Origin: Nonomuraea cavernae
GTDB lineage: Bacteria; Actinomycetota; Actinomycetes; Streptosporangiales; Streptosporangiaceae
Reading direction: 5' to 3'
Assembly: GCF_014646355.1 (NCBI RefSeq)
Contig: NZ_BMNH01000030.1
Location: forward strand, 50,855 to 94,112
DNA: 43,258 bases
Shown piece after piece: positions 16,072-22,891 of the stretch. How positions within the stretch are numbered: the stretch's first letter is position 1; every line of letters begins with the position of its first letter. The notes beneath the pieces were generated by a model that was given only the letters and a program-made list of their open reading frames with translations, was not told the origin of the DNA and did not search any database. The position numbers and the translations under genes were made by a program.

Positions 16072-16836
16072 TCAGCGGCCGCGTTCCGCCCGGAACGCGG
16101 CCACCGCGTCGTGGTGTTCGCCGGTCCCGAACAACAGGGCCGTGGCCTCCACGGACTCGTTGAACCCGGCTCCCGTGTCGCGGTTGATGAACGCCTTGCC
16201 GACCTGAACGGCGAGCGGCGGATTGCCGGCGATCTCCGCGGCCAGCGCGACGGCCTGGTCGAGCAACGACTCGTCGGGGTGCACCTCCTGCACCAGCCCA
16301 GCGCTCCGGGCCCGGTCGGCGTCGATGGCGCGGCCGGTCAGCGCCAGATAGCGGGTCCAGTGCCTGCCCATCACCTGGGGGCCGCGGACGACGCCGTAGC
16401 CGGGTGTCAGCCCCACGGTGGGTTCCTTGAACGCGAACCGCGCGGAAGATCCGGCCAGCACGATGTCACACGCCAGGGCCAACTCCGTGCCCCCGCCGAA
16501 GGCGAGCCCGTTGACCGCGGCGACGACGGGCACGGCGCACCGCTCGACCGAGTGGAAGGCGTCGTAGACCAGCCGCAGGTGCGGCCGCACCTTGCTCACC
16601 TGGCCGTCGAGGTCATGGAACATGTCGATGTCCCCGCCGGCGGAGAACGCCCGTCCGGCGCCGGTGAGCACCGCCGCGCGCACCCCGTCGCCGTGGCCCA
16701 GCCCCTCCATGAGCTCGCGCAGCTCGTGGAACCATGTCTGGTCCATGGCGTTCAGCTTCTCCGGCCGGGCCATGGTGATCAGAAGGACCCCGGCGGCGGG
16801 CTCGGTCAGGGTGAAGCGCAGCATCTCACGTGACAT
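16072..16836 (-). CDS. Enoyl-CoA hydratase/isomerase family protein
   Basis: A 254-residue crotonase starting at ATG 16836 behind GGAGGG. GAGRAFSAGGDIDMF forms the oxyanion hole and GGGTELALACD keeps the first glutamate. The second site reads FKEPTVGL, with Thr where FGxPE has its glutamate, so activity may be isomerase, hydrolase or lyase rather than plain hydration. The C-terminus AVAAFRAERGR is a little shorter than the usual FLEKRxPxF ending. The tail of a lost upstream gene overlaps its start by 11 bases. It is the last gene of the synthetase/MaoC operon. Confidence 0.88.
   Translation of the reverse strand: MSREMLRFTLTEPAAGVLLITMARPEKLNAMDQTWFHELRELMEGLGHGDGVRAAVLTGAGRAFSAGGDIDMFHDLDGQVSKVRPHLRLVYDAFHSVERCAVPVVAAVNGLAFGGGTELALACDIVLAGSSARFAFKEPTVGLTPGYGVVRGPQVMGRHWTRYLALTGRAIDADRARSAGLVQEVHPDESLLDQAVALAAEIAGNPPLAVQVGKAFINRDTGAGFNESVEATALLFGTGEHHDAVAAFRAERGR
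16077..16102. terminator. Convergent hairpin terminator inside the crotonase 3' end
   Basis: GGCCGCGTTCC (16077-16087) and GGAACGCGGCC (16092-16102) form a perfect 11-bp stem with a 4-base loop. It lies 10 bases after the SDR stop and within the last codons of the convergent crotonase, so the coding sequence doubles as the rightward terminator. No U-tract is present. Confidence 0.65.
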
Positions 16837-16921
16837 GTTCGGTGCCCTCCCGGTCCCAGGTGTCCGCGGTGACACCTTCGGCACGCAGCTTGTACTTCTC
16901 CACGCGCTGGCTCGGTGTCAT
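16826..16921 (-). pseudogene. C-terminal remnant of an acyl-CoA synthetase
   Basis: A 31-codon frame from ATG 16921 reads MTPSQRVEKYKLRAEG and then VTADTWDREGTEHVT. This resembles the extreme C-terminus of AMP-forming acyl-CoA synthetases, where TPSxRVxKxxLRxxG holds the catalytic lysine region and GVTxDTWDRE follows. Upstream in the same frame the resemblance stops at about 16922. The stop overlaps the crotonase start by 11 bases, as expected for a formerly coupled gene. I infer a deletion that took the rest of the synthetase. It could instead be a small chance open frame. Confidence 0.5.
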
Positions 16922-16994
16922 CTGGTCAGCGCCGCAGATCCGCGCAGCTCTCTCACGACCGGTCCTCTCAGCTTGATCCGCGGCCGGCGCCGGT

Positions 16995-17591
16995 TCAGTC
17001 GCGGTAGGTCGTCCAGGTGGGCAGTGACTCGGGGTAGTCGGCTCGTCCGGGCGGCGCTCCGGGCCAGCGCATCCGGTCGGGCGCGGTCAGGCCCCTGCTC
17101 ATCTCCTCCATCGGCACGGCGTACATGAAGGTGATCGACCGGTGCGCGAACAACCAGCGGTCGCCGGCGCACCGGTAGGCGTCGTCGTAGCGGTAGGCCG
17201 CCATGACGGCGGTCTTCCTGGTCACGAGTTCCGCGTGCCCGGCGGCCCAGCCCACGGCCGTCCGGCCGGGAGTGAGCTCGACGACGTGGGCGTCGAGCGT
17301 GTGCAGGGTCAGCCGGTAGAGGCCCATCGCCTCCGCGTAGGCCGCCCGGACCGCCGCGTGCCCGGCCGCGCTCACGCCGCGACGTTCGAAGACGCCGTCC
17401 TCGGTGTACATGCCGACCACCGCGTCGATGTCGTGATCGTCCACCGCGCGGGTGTAGAGCAGCGCCAGGTCCCGGATCGCCTCCCGGTCCCGCAGGTCGC
17501 GCAGCTCGGCCTGCCACGCGTCCAGGCCGGCTTCCGGGGGATGACGGACTCTCGTCCGGGCGTCGATCAGGCGGGAGAGGTTCACGGTCAC
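16995..17591 (-). CDS. NTF2-like (SnoaL-type) protein
   Basis: A 198-residue protein from GTG 17591. The core has the SnoaL/NTF2 alpha+beta pattern: LRDREAIRDLALLYTRAVDDHDIDAVVGMYTEDGVFERRG, AGHAAVRAAYAEAM, then beta strands with RYDDAYRCAGDRWLFAHRSITFMY. The fold serves as a small dehydratase, isomerase or ligand-binding cup. Extra residues at both ends exceed the usual 130-150. It follows the thioesterase by 23 bases. A GTG at 17585 is an alternative start. The role is unknown; paired NTF2 proteins in catabolic operons often act on ring or enol intermediates. Confidence 0.8.
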   Translation of the reverse strand: MTVNLSRLIDARTRVRHPPEAGLDAWQAELRDLRDREAIRDLALLYTRAVDDHDIDAVVGMYTEDGVFERRGVSAAGHAAVRAAYAEAMGLYRLTLHTLDAHVVELTPGRTAVGWAAGHAELVTRKTAVMAAYRYDDAYRCAGDRWLFAHRSITFMYAVPMEEMSRGLTAPDRMRWPGAPPGRADYPESLPTWTTYRD

Positions 17592-17614
17592 GCGTGGTCT
17601 TCGGCCCGCCACGG

Positions 17615-18052
17615 TCAGCCGCCCTTCGGCACGTCGAAGCGGGGAGCGGGCAGCGACTCCAGGACGGCCCGCAGCTTCTCGGGGACCGGGGCCTTCTTCC
17701 AGTCGAGGTCGCGGCAGGCGTACGTCATCTGCCCCCGGGTCACCAGCTCGTCGTCCCGGGTGAACTCGTAGCCGACCACGTACGAGCTGGCGCCGATCCG
17801 GTCGAGGACGACCTGGCAGGTCAGCTCGTCGAACACCTTGACCGCCTGGATGTAGGTGGCTCCGGAGCTGATGCCCACGGTGAGGATCCCCAGCTGCTCC
17901 TGCATCTCGCCGCTCCTGATGCCCTGTGAGTACAGCCACGTGGTGTAGGCGCGCTCCATCCAGCGGTAGTAGATGCCGAAGTAGGCGATGCCCACGACGT
18001 CGCAGTCGCCGTAGGCGAGCTGGAAGGTGAGCCGGTCGGGCCGTTGTGTCAA
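17615..18052 (-). CDS. Hotdog-fold acyl-CoA thioesterase (4HBT family)
   Basis: A 145-residue hotdog protein. The segment YGDCDVVGIAYFGIYYRWMERA is the 4-hydroxybenzoyl-CoA thioesterase signature, in which the aspartate of YGDxD is the catalytic residue; two later strands (GATYIQAVKVFDELTCQVVL, SSYVVGYEFTR) complete the fold. It hydrolyses an acyl- or aroyl-CoA. The start is TTG 18052 in a TTGA overlap with the MaoC stop; no ATG or GTG fits the alignment. It may recycle CoA from dead-end intermediates of the pathway. Confidence 0.85.
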   Translation of the reverse strand: MTQRPDRLTFQLAYGDCDVVGIAYFGIYYRWMERAYTTWLYSQGIRSGEMQEQLGILTVGISSGATYIQAVKVFDELTCQVVLDRIGASSYVVGYEFTRDDELVTRGQMTYACRDLDWKKAPVPEKLRAVLESLPAPRFDVPKGG

Positions 18053-18477
18053 CGTGTCTCCTCGGTAGCGGGTGCCAGAGCGACGGTCGCCGTCCCCTTC
18101 AGGACCGGTTCGCCGCCGACGACGGCGAGGAAGACCTCGCAGTCGGCCAGCCGGTCGCCGTTCTCCTCCCGGACCGCGGTCACGACGCCGCCGGCGCGCA
18201 GCTGGTCACCCGCGAACACGTTGCCGAGGAAACGGACGCGGAGCCGGCGCAGCCGGTCGTGCCCGCCGCTCCAGGCCGCCAGCATGTTCATGACGTAGCC
18301 CATGTTGAGCGGCCCCTGGTTGACGGGCCGGTCACCCATGCCCAGCGCGCGGACCGCCTCCGCGTCGAAGTGGATCGGGTTGGGGTCGGCCAGCAGCGCC
18401 GCCGTCGTCTTCATCTTCTCGGCGCTGACCGAGGCCACGTGCCACTCGGGTAGTTCGGCGCCCACCACGACGTCCAT
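18049..18477 (-). CDS. MaoC-like dehydratase (R-hydratase domain)
   Basis: A 142-residue hotdog protein with DPNPIHFDAEAVRALGMGDRPVNQG, the MaoC hydratase-2 motif in which Asp and His form the catalytic pair. LPEWHVASVSAEKMKTTAALL precedes it and VRFLGNVFAGDQLRAGGVV follows, both typical. The ATG at 18477 shares a base with the upstream stop (TGATG), with GGAGGAG ahead. It most likely forms a heterodimer with the preceding MaoC-N-like protein, as in HadAB or ChsH1/ChsH2, and hydrates a bulky enoyl-CoA with R stereochemistry. Confidence 0.9.
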   Translation of the reverse strand: MDVVVGAELPEWHVASVSAEKMKTTAALLADPNPIHFDAEAVRALGMGDRPVNQGPLNMGYVMNMLAAWSGGHDRLRRLRVRFLGNVFAGDQLRAGGVVTAVREENGDRLADCEVFLAVVGGEPVLKGTATVALAPATEETR

Positions 18478-18935
18478 CAGCTCCTCCGGGGAAAGACGAT
18501 CGAGTTCCAGCAGGTGGCGACGTGCGCGCCGTCGGCCTCGTCGTACAGCTCCAGCTGGTAGCCGACCACGTCGAACGGCCCGGCGGAGCGTCCTACCTTG
18601 CGCTCCGCCGAGGTGATCTCGCCGCTGACCTGGTAGACGCCGCCCACTTTCAGCGGGCGGTGCACCGTGGTCTCGTGCTCGCCGAACATCGGCCCGTCGC
18701 TCGCCCGGGCGCCGAACCAGCCGAACAGGTCGTCCCAGGTCAGGCCGGTGGCGCCGGTCGCGGCGAGCCAGACGAAGAGGGGGTGTGCCACCTCGTCGCC
18801 CGGCTCGTCGAGGACCACGTCCGCGACCAGCCAGGCGCGCCACGGCTCCACGGTGAACGTCCCGCCGGGGAACCGCCGCCCGATCTGCGCCTTCACCTGC
18901 TCCGGCGACGGGGTCCCGAGGCTGCTGTCAGACAT
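18477..18935 (-). CDS. MaoC N-terminal-like (FAS1-type) dehydratase subunit
   Basis: A 152-residue hotdog-type protein without a full DxxxxH catalytic motif. FVWLAATGATGLTWDDLFGWFG, MFGEHETTVHRPLKVGGVYQVSGEITSAERKVGRSAGPFDVVGYQLELYD and CWNSIVFPRR fit the non-catalytic N-terminal hotdog of MaoC-type heterodimers. Start ATG 18935 has AGGAAAGAA upstream and lies 8 bases inside the synthetase gene. It should supply the CoA-binding half of the hydratase with the adjacent catalytic subunit. The pairing is known for steroid and mycolate enzymes; its use here is inferred from adjacency. Confidence 0.82.
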   Translation of the reverse strand: MSDSSLGTPSPEQVKAQIGRRFPGGTFTVEPWRAWLVADVVLDEPGDEVAHPLFVWLAATGATGLTWDDLFGWFGARASDGPMFGEHETTVHRPLKVGGVYQVSGEITSAERKVGRSAGPFDVVGYQLELYDEADGAHVATCWNSIVFPRRS

Positions 18936-20481
18936 TTCTTTCCTGGTCCGCCCAGTACGGAGCACGCAGATCGCGCTTGAGGATCTTGCCCGTGGGCGCC
19001 TTGGGGAGCTCGGAGACGAAGTCCACCGAACGCGGCTTCTGGTATCCGGCCAGGTGCGTGCGCGCCTCCTCGATGATGTCGTGCTCGGTCGCCTGCTGGC
19101 CGGGCTTGAGCACCACCACCGCCTTCACCGACTCGCCCCACTCCTCGTCCGGCACCCCGATGACGGCGCATTCGAGCACGGCCGGGTGACGGGCGATGGC
19201 CTCTTCCACCTGCACACTGAAGATGTTCTCACCACCGGAGATGATCATGTCCTTGGCCCGGTCGACGATGAAGACGTAGCGGTCCTCGTCCCAGGTGGCG
19301 ATGTCGCCCGTCCACATCCAGCCGTCCCGCAGCGTCTGGGCGGTCAGCTGGGGCTGGTTCCAGTAACCGACCATGTTCGCCTCGGACCGGACGATGATCT
19401 GGCCCGGCGTCCTGCCGTCACGGGGCACCTCGTTGCCGAGCGGGTCCACCACGCGCACGGTGGTCACGAAGCCCTCGCGTCCGCAGGACCGCAGCCGCTC
19501 CTCGTGGACGCCCGCGACGGCGGCGGCGTGGTCCTCCTGCGACAGGAAGCACATCGTCGTGCCCTCGGTCTGGCCGTAGCCCTGGATGAGGGTGCACGGG
19601 AACGAGTTCAGCGCCTGGCGCACGATGCTGGACGGCATGGGGCCGCCGCCGTACTGGATGTTGCGCAGGCTGGAGATGTCGTAGCCGCTGAAGCCCGGGA
19701 CCGCCATCATCCAGTTGAGCATCGTGGTGATGCCGAGGAAGGCCGAGACGCGCTCCGCCTCGATGATCTCCAGGGCCTGCTTGGCCTCGAAGTTCACCAG
19801 GACCAGCGGGCAGCCGTGCTTCATGTAGTTCATCGCCAGGACGATGGGGATGTGGTACATCTGCCCGGTCAGCATGTAGACGTCCGAGGGAACGATCCGC
19901 TCGGCGACGGTCTGGTTGAGCATGCCGGCCGCGGCGCTGCGATGCGTGTGCAGCGCTCCCTTGGACTTGCCCGTCGTCCCACCCGTGTAGAGGATGAAGA
20001 ACGGGTCGTCGTCGGCGATCTTGGAGGCCCACTCCGGCTCGTCGTCCGACGCCGAGCCGATCAGCCGGTCGAGGCTGCCGTCGCCGTCGTCGCCGAACTC
20101 CAGCCAGTGTGGCACGTCGACCTGCCGCTGCAGCTCACCGATCACGTCCGACCACTCCGAAGCGCTGATCACGACCTGGGGGGTCGCGTCCCGCACGATG
20201 GCCGCGAGCTCGGAGGCGGCCAACCGCCAGTTGAGCGGCTGGGTCACCAGCCCGGCACGGCCGGCGGCGTAGTAGAGCGCCTGATATTCGGCGCAGTTGC
20301 GTGACAACATCGCGACCCGGTCCCCCGGCCGCAGGCCGAGGCCGCGGAGCCCGTTGGCCAGCCTGCGCACCAAGGCGTCGAATTCGCGCCAGGAGAGCCG
20401 GCGGTCGTTGGGCGCGTCGTAGACCGCCTGCCTGCCGGGGGTCAGCGCGGCCCACTTCGCGGGGATGAGTCCCTGATTCAT
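18928..20481 (-). CDS. AMP-forming acyl-CoA synthetase
   Basis: A 517-residue ANL-superfamily ligase. The P-loop YTGGTTGKSKGA, the GYGQTEGTT adenine motif, WTGDIATWDED and RAKDMIISGGENI hinge are all present, and the C-terminal lysine lies in PTGKILKRDLR. It activates a carboxylic acid to acyl-AMP and then acyl-CoA, the entry step of the pathway. The N-terminus MNQGLIPAKWAALTPGRQAVYD is full length. It follows the NTF2-like gene by 21 bases and overlaps the MaoC-N gene. Substrate could be an alicyclic or aromatic acid taken up by the Liv-type importer; chain specificity is not readable. Confidence 0.95.
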   Translation of the reverse strand: MNQGLIPAKWAALTPGRQAVYDAPNDRRLSWREFDALVRRLANGLRGLGLRPGDRVAMLSRNCAEYQALYYAAGRAGLVTQPLNWRLAASELAAIVRDATPQVVISASEWSDVIGELQRQVDVPHWLEFGDDGDGSLDRLIGSASDDEPEWASKIADDDPFFILYTGGTTGKSKGALHTHRSAAAGMLNQTVAERIVPSDVYMLTGQMYHIPIVLAMNYMKHGCPLVLVNFEAKQALEIIEAERVSAFLGITTMLNWMMAVPGFSGYDISSLRNIQYGGGPMPSSIVRQALNSFPCTLIQGYGQTEGTTMCFLSQEDHAAAVAGVHEERLRSCGREGFVTTVRVVDPLGNEVPRDGRTPGQIIVRSEANMVGYWNQPQLTAQTLRDGWMWTGDIATWDEDRYVFIVDRAKDMIISGGENIFSVQVEEAIARHPAVLECAVIGVPDEEWGESVKAVVVLKPGQQATEHDIIEEARTHLAGYQKPRSVDFVSELPKAPTGKILKRDLRAPYWADQERNV

Positions 20482-20502
20482 GTCGCTACCTGTCCTGCTC
20501 TG

Positions 20503-20910
20503 TCAGTACGGAAGGTCGAGGGCGATGTGCCGCTTGCTCAGGCGCCATGTACCGTCCTGGCGGACCAGTTCGTCCTCGTAACGCCCCGTGGAGAGCACCT
20601 TGAGGGTGTCGTCCTGGATCGCGATGAGGGTGAGGTACGAGACGGCCTGGGCCGAGTCCTCATCGCCGCCGCGCACGATCAGGTTGGTGCCCAGGTGACG
20701 GCGCTGGTCGTTCTGCGAGGCGAGCGAGTCCGCCATCAGCTTCACGATGGCCGCGCGTCCCTCGAAGGGGCCGATCAGGGAGCCGCCCTGGATGCTCATG
20801 GTGAGGACCGCGTCCTCGGCGAAGCAGTCGGCCATGTCGTCCATGTCGTTCTCGTCGTACGCCAGGGAGTACCGGTTGAGGACGTTCTCGATCGCTCCAC
20901 GATCTGGCAT
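20503..20910 (-). CDS. NTF2-like (SnoaL_4-type) protein
   Basis: A 135-residue single-domain protein. AIENVLNRYSLAYDENDMDDMADCFAEDAVLTMSI and EGRAAIVKLMADSLASQNDQRRHLGTNLIV form the helical and first beta part, and GRYEDELVRQDGTWRLSKRHIALD the last strands, matching polyketide-cyclase or ring-hydroxylating-dioxygenase-beta-like NTF2 proteins. The name does not give a reaction. It is the first gene of the operon with the acyl-CoA synthetase, and a shared operator core lies 72 bases upstream. Together with the second NTF2 protein of the operon it suggests work on cyclic or enolic intermediates. Confidence 0.82.
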   Translation of the reverse strand: MPDRGAIENVLNRYSLAYDENDMDDMADCFAEDAVLTMSIQGGSLIGPFEGRAAIVKLMADSLASQNDQRRHLGTNLIVRGGDEDSAQAVSYLTLIAIQDDTLKVLSTGRYEDELVRQDGTWRLSKRHIALDLPY

Positions 20911-20981
20911 GGGGGTCTCCGTTCGGATGAGAGCACGCGCGACCTCACAACAAGGCCGATCCCTTGGTGCATCTCTTGCGC

Positions 20982-20994
20982 ATCATAGGCATGA
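20982..20994 (-). promoter_or_regulatory. Operator core shared with the importer promoter
   Basis: On the minus strand TCATGCCTATGAT is identical in 13 bases to the centre of the perfect palindrome at 11961-11988. TATGAT inside it could also be a -10 box. The rest of the 316-base gap 20911-21226 shows no gene; its right part carries the promoter of the AsnC-type regulator. Confidence 0.6.
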
Positions 20995-21153
20995 ATAGCG
21001 GCACCGTCTATGGCCCGATCCCGGGATGGTCCGGCCCGTCCGCCCGGCCGCCCGCGTGGTCGTCGGCGACGTCCGTCATCGCCCCGTCGCGGGACGGGGG
21101 CGGCTTGAGGGTTCATCGGAGCTGACGCCGATGTCCGCTGATCCGGACCCAGA

Positions 21154-21182
21154 TGGTCAGATTGTCAACACTCTGCGATAAT
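21154..21182 (+). promoter_or_regulatory. Probable promoter of the AsnC-type gene
   Basis: TGGTCA (21154-21159) and GATAAT (21177-21182) have 17-base spacing and match sigma-70 boxes in 4 and 5 of 6 positions. Between them ATTGTCAACACT (21161-21172) differs in two of twelve positions from the palindrome ATTGTCGACAAT at 35690, so a regulator could bind here. Confidence 0.4.
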
Positions 21183-21226
21183 CTTGAGCTTCTTGCTCAG
21201 CCCATAGCCCCGGCAACCGACGACAG

Positions 21227-21739
21227 GTGATCACGGTGACCAGCATCGACCGGCTCGACGCGGAGCTCCTGATCGCGCTGTCCCACGACCCCCGCGCCGG
21301 CACCAGCGAACTGGCGGCCAAACTGGGGGTCGCCCGCAACACCGTCCAGGCCCGCTACCAGCGGCTCGCCGAGTCGGGCATCCTGGCGGGCTTCAGCGCC
21401 CGCGTCGATCTCGAACGCCTCGGCCTGCCGGTGACCGCGTTCCTGCACCTGCAGCTCGCGCAGGGCGCGCTGCAGGAGGTCACCGACGGGCTCGGCCGCC
21501 TCAGCCACGTGCTGGAGGTCTGCACCACCACCGGCACCAGCGACGTGATGGCCCGGGTCGCCTGCCGCAGCCACGCCGAGCTCCAGTCGCTGATCCAGGA
21601 GGTCCTGACCATCCGCGGCGTCGTCCGCTCGACCACCGAGATCGCCCTGACGACCCCGGTGCAGTATCGCCTCGGCCCGCTGCTGGAGACGCTGACCAGC
21701 GACCAGGGTCGCGGCCGCAGCGGCGACCGGCGCCGCTGA
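21227..21739 (+). CDS. Lrp/AsnC-family transcriptional regulator
   Basis: A 170-residue protein. The N-terminal AsnC winged helix reads DRLDAELLIALSHDPRAGTSELAAKLGVARNTVQARYQRLAESGIL (about residues 8-53). The RAM effector domain follows, with AFLHLQLAQGALQEVTDGLGRLSHVLEVCTTTGTSDVMARVACRSHAEL. Such regulators bind amino acids or aromatic metabolites and form octamers. The start is GTG 21227, with a GTG at 21236 as alternative. It is divergent from the NTF2/synthetase operon and so is a candidate regulator of it. The arginine-rich tail after residue 158 is probably disordered. Confidence 0.9.
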   Translation: MITVTSIDRLDAELLIALSHDPRAGTSELAAKLGVARNTVQARYQRLAESGILAGFSARVDLERLGLPVTAFLHLQLAQGALQEVTDGLGRLSHVLEVCTTTGTSDVMARVACRSHAELQSLIQEVLTIRGVVRSTTEIALTTPVQYRLGPLLETLTSDQGRGRSGDRRR

Positions 21740-21742
21740 CGC

Positions 21743-21830
21743 CACCGACCGGCAGGCACGCGCCGGTCCACCGGCCGCTGACACCTCCGGCAGGCATACG
21801 AGCGCCGATCCACCGGCCGCCGGTGTCAAC
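21743..21830. repeat. Imperfect tandem duplication of about 43 bp
   Basis: Two copies of a CCGGCAGGCA ... TCCACCGGCCGC unit follow the AsnC-type stop codon in the 113-base convergent gap. The second copy contains 4 extra bases in its middle. GACACC and GGTGTC near the unit ends can pair, so the duplication may act as a terminator for one or both flanking genes. Confidence 0.5.
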
Positions 21831-21852
21831 GGGCGGCACGCCGCGAGCCGGG

Positions 21853-22776
21853 CTACCGCCGGTCGGTCTCCTCGCCCGCGTGGTAGGCGAAGGTCCTGCG
21901 CACGATCTCGTCGGCGGGTGTCAGCTCGGGCGTGGCCGGATCCGGGAGCTCTCGCGCCTCCCCCGCCGGTGACCGCGCGGCGGCGGGTTCGGCGGGTTCG
22001 GCGGTTTCGCCCTGCTCGCCGGTGCGCGCGCTGCGGTCGAAGAAGCGCAGCAGCTCCACCGGCAGCGGCATGACCAGCGTGGACGACTTCTCCGCCGCGA
22101 CCTCCACCACGGTCTGCAGCAGCCGCAGCTGGAGCGCGCCCGGCGTCTCGGACATGATCGCCGAGGCGTCGGCCAGCTTCCGGGACGCCTGGAACTCACC
22201 CTCGGCGGTGATCACGCGGGCCCGCCGTTCCCGCTCCGCCTCGGCCTGCCTGGCCACCGAGCGCTTCATGGACTCCGGCAGATGAACGTCCTTGATCTCC
22301 ACCCGGTCGATGTGGATGCCCCAGCCGAGCGCCGGGCTGTCGATCATCAGCGCCAGTCCCCTGTTCAGCTCCTCGCGGTTGGACAGCAGGTCGTCCAGCT
22401 CGCTCTTGCCGATGATGGACCGGAGCGACGTCTGCGCCACCTGCTCCACGGCGAACAGGTAGTTCTGCACCTGGACGGCCGCGCGCAGCGGATCCTGCAC
22501 GCGGAAGTAGGCGACGGCGTCGACCTGGACCGAGACGTTGTCACGGGTGATGCCCTCCTGCACGGGCACCGGCATCGTGACGATCTGTACGTTCACCTTC
22601 TTCATCCGGTCCACACCCGGAATGATCAGGTTGAGACCTGGCTGGCGGATCTTCCGCTGGGCCTGCCCGAGGCGGAAGACCACGCCGCGCTCGACCTGGT
22701 TGACGATTCGGATGCCGCTGAGCGCCGTCCAGATGAGGAGGAGGGCGATCAGCCCGAGCACGATATTGATGATCAT
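21853..22776 (-). CDS. Slipin/stomatin-like SPFH-domain membrane protein
   Basis: A 307-residue protein with one N-terminal membrane segment (about residues 2-22, INIVLGLIALLLIWTALSG). The SPFH domain follows: VNQVERGVVFRLGQ, PGLNLIIPGVDRMKKVNVQ, TRDNVSVQVDAVAYFRVQDP and the coiled SMKRSVARQAEAERERRARVITAEGE. It should oligomerise at the inner face of the membrane and organise lipid or protein domains. A proline/alanine/glutamate-rich tail after residue 255 is probably disordered. No NfeD-type protease gene is adjacent, which is often the case for slipin operons. It converges on the AsnC-type gene. Confidence 0.92.
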   Translation of the reverse strand: MIINIVLGLIALLLIWTALSGIRIVNQVERGVVFRLGQAQRKIRQPGLNLIIPGVDRMKKVNVQIVTMPVPVQEGITRDNVSVQVDAVAYFRVQDPLRAAVQVQNYLFAVEQVAQTSLRSIIGKSELDDLLSNREELNRGLALMIDSPALGWGIHIDRVEIKDVHLPESMKRSVARQAEAERERRARVITAEGEFQASRKLADASAIMSETPGALQLRLLQTVVEVAAEKSSTLVMPLPVELLRFFDRSARTGEQGETAEPAEPAAARSPAGEARELPDPATPELTPADEIVRRTFAYHAGEETDRR

Positions 22777-22891
22777 CGGCCTATCCCTTCCACTCCAAGG
22801 CTAGGTCCGAGCCGGGTCAGGCGATCCCCACGACCTGGTCAAGAAGGCGATATCCCCTGGCGCCAGCCGGGCTGCCGCCCGGACCCCGGTG

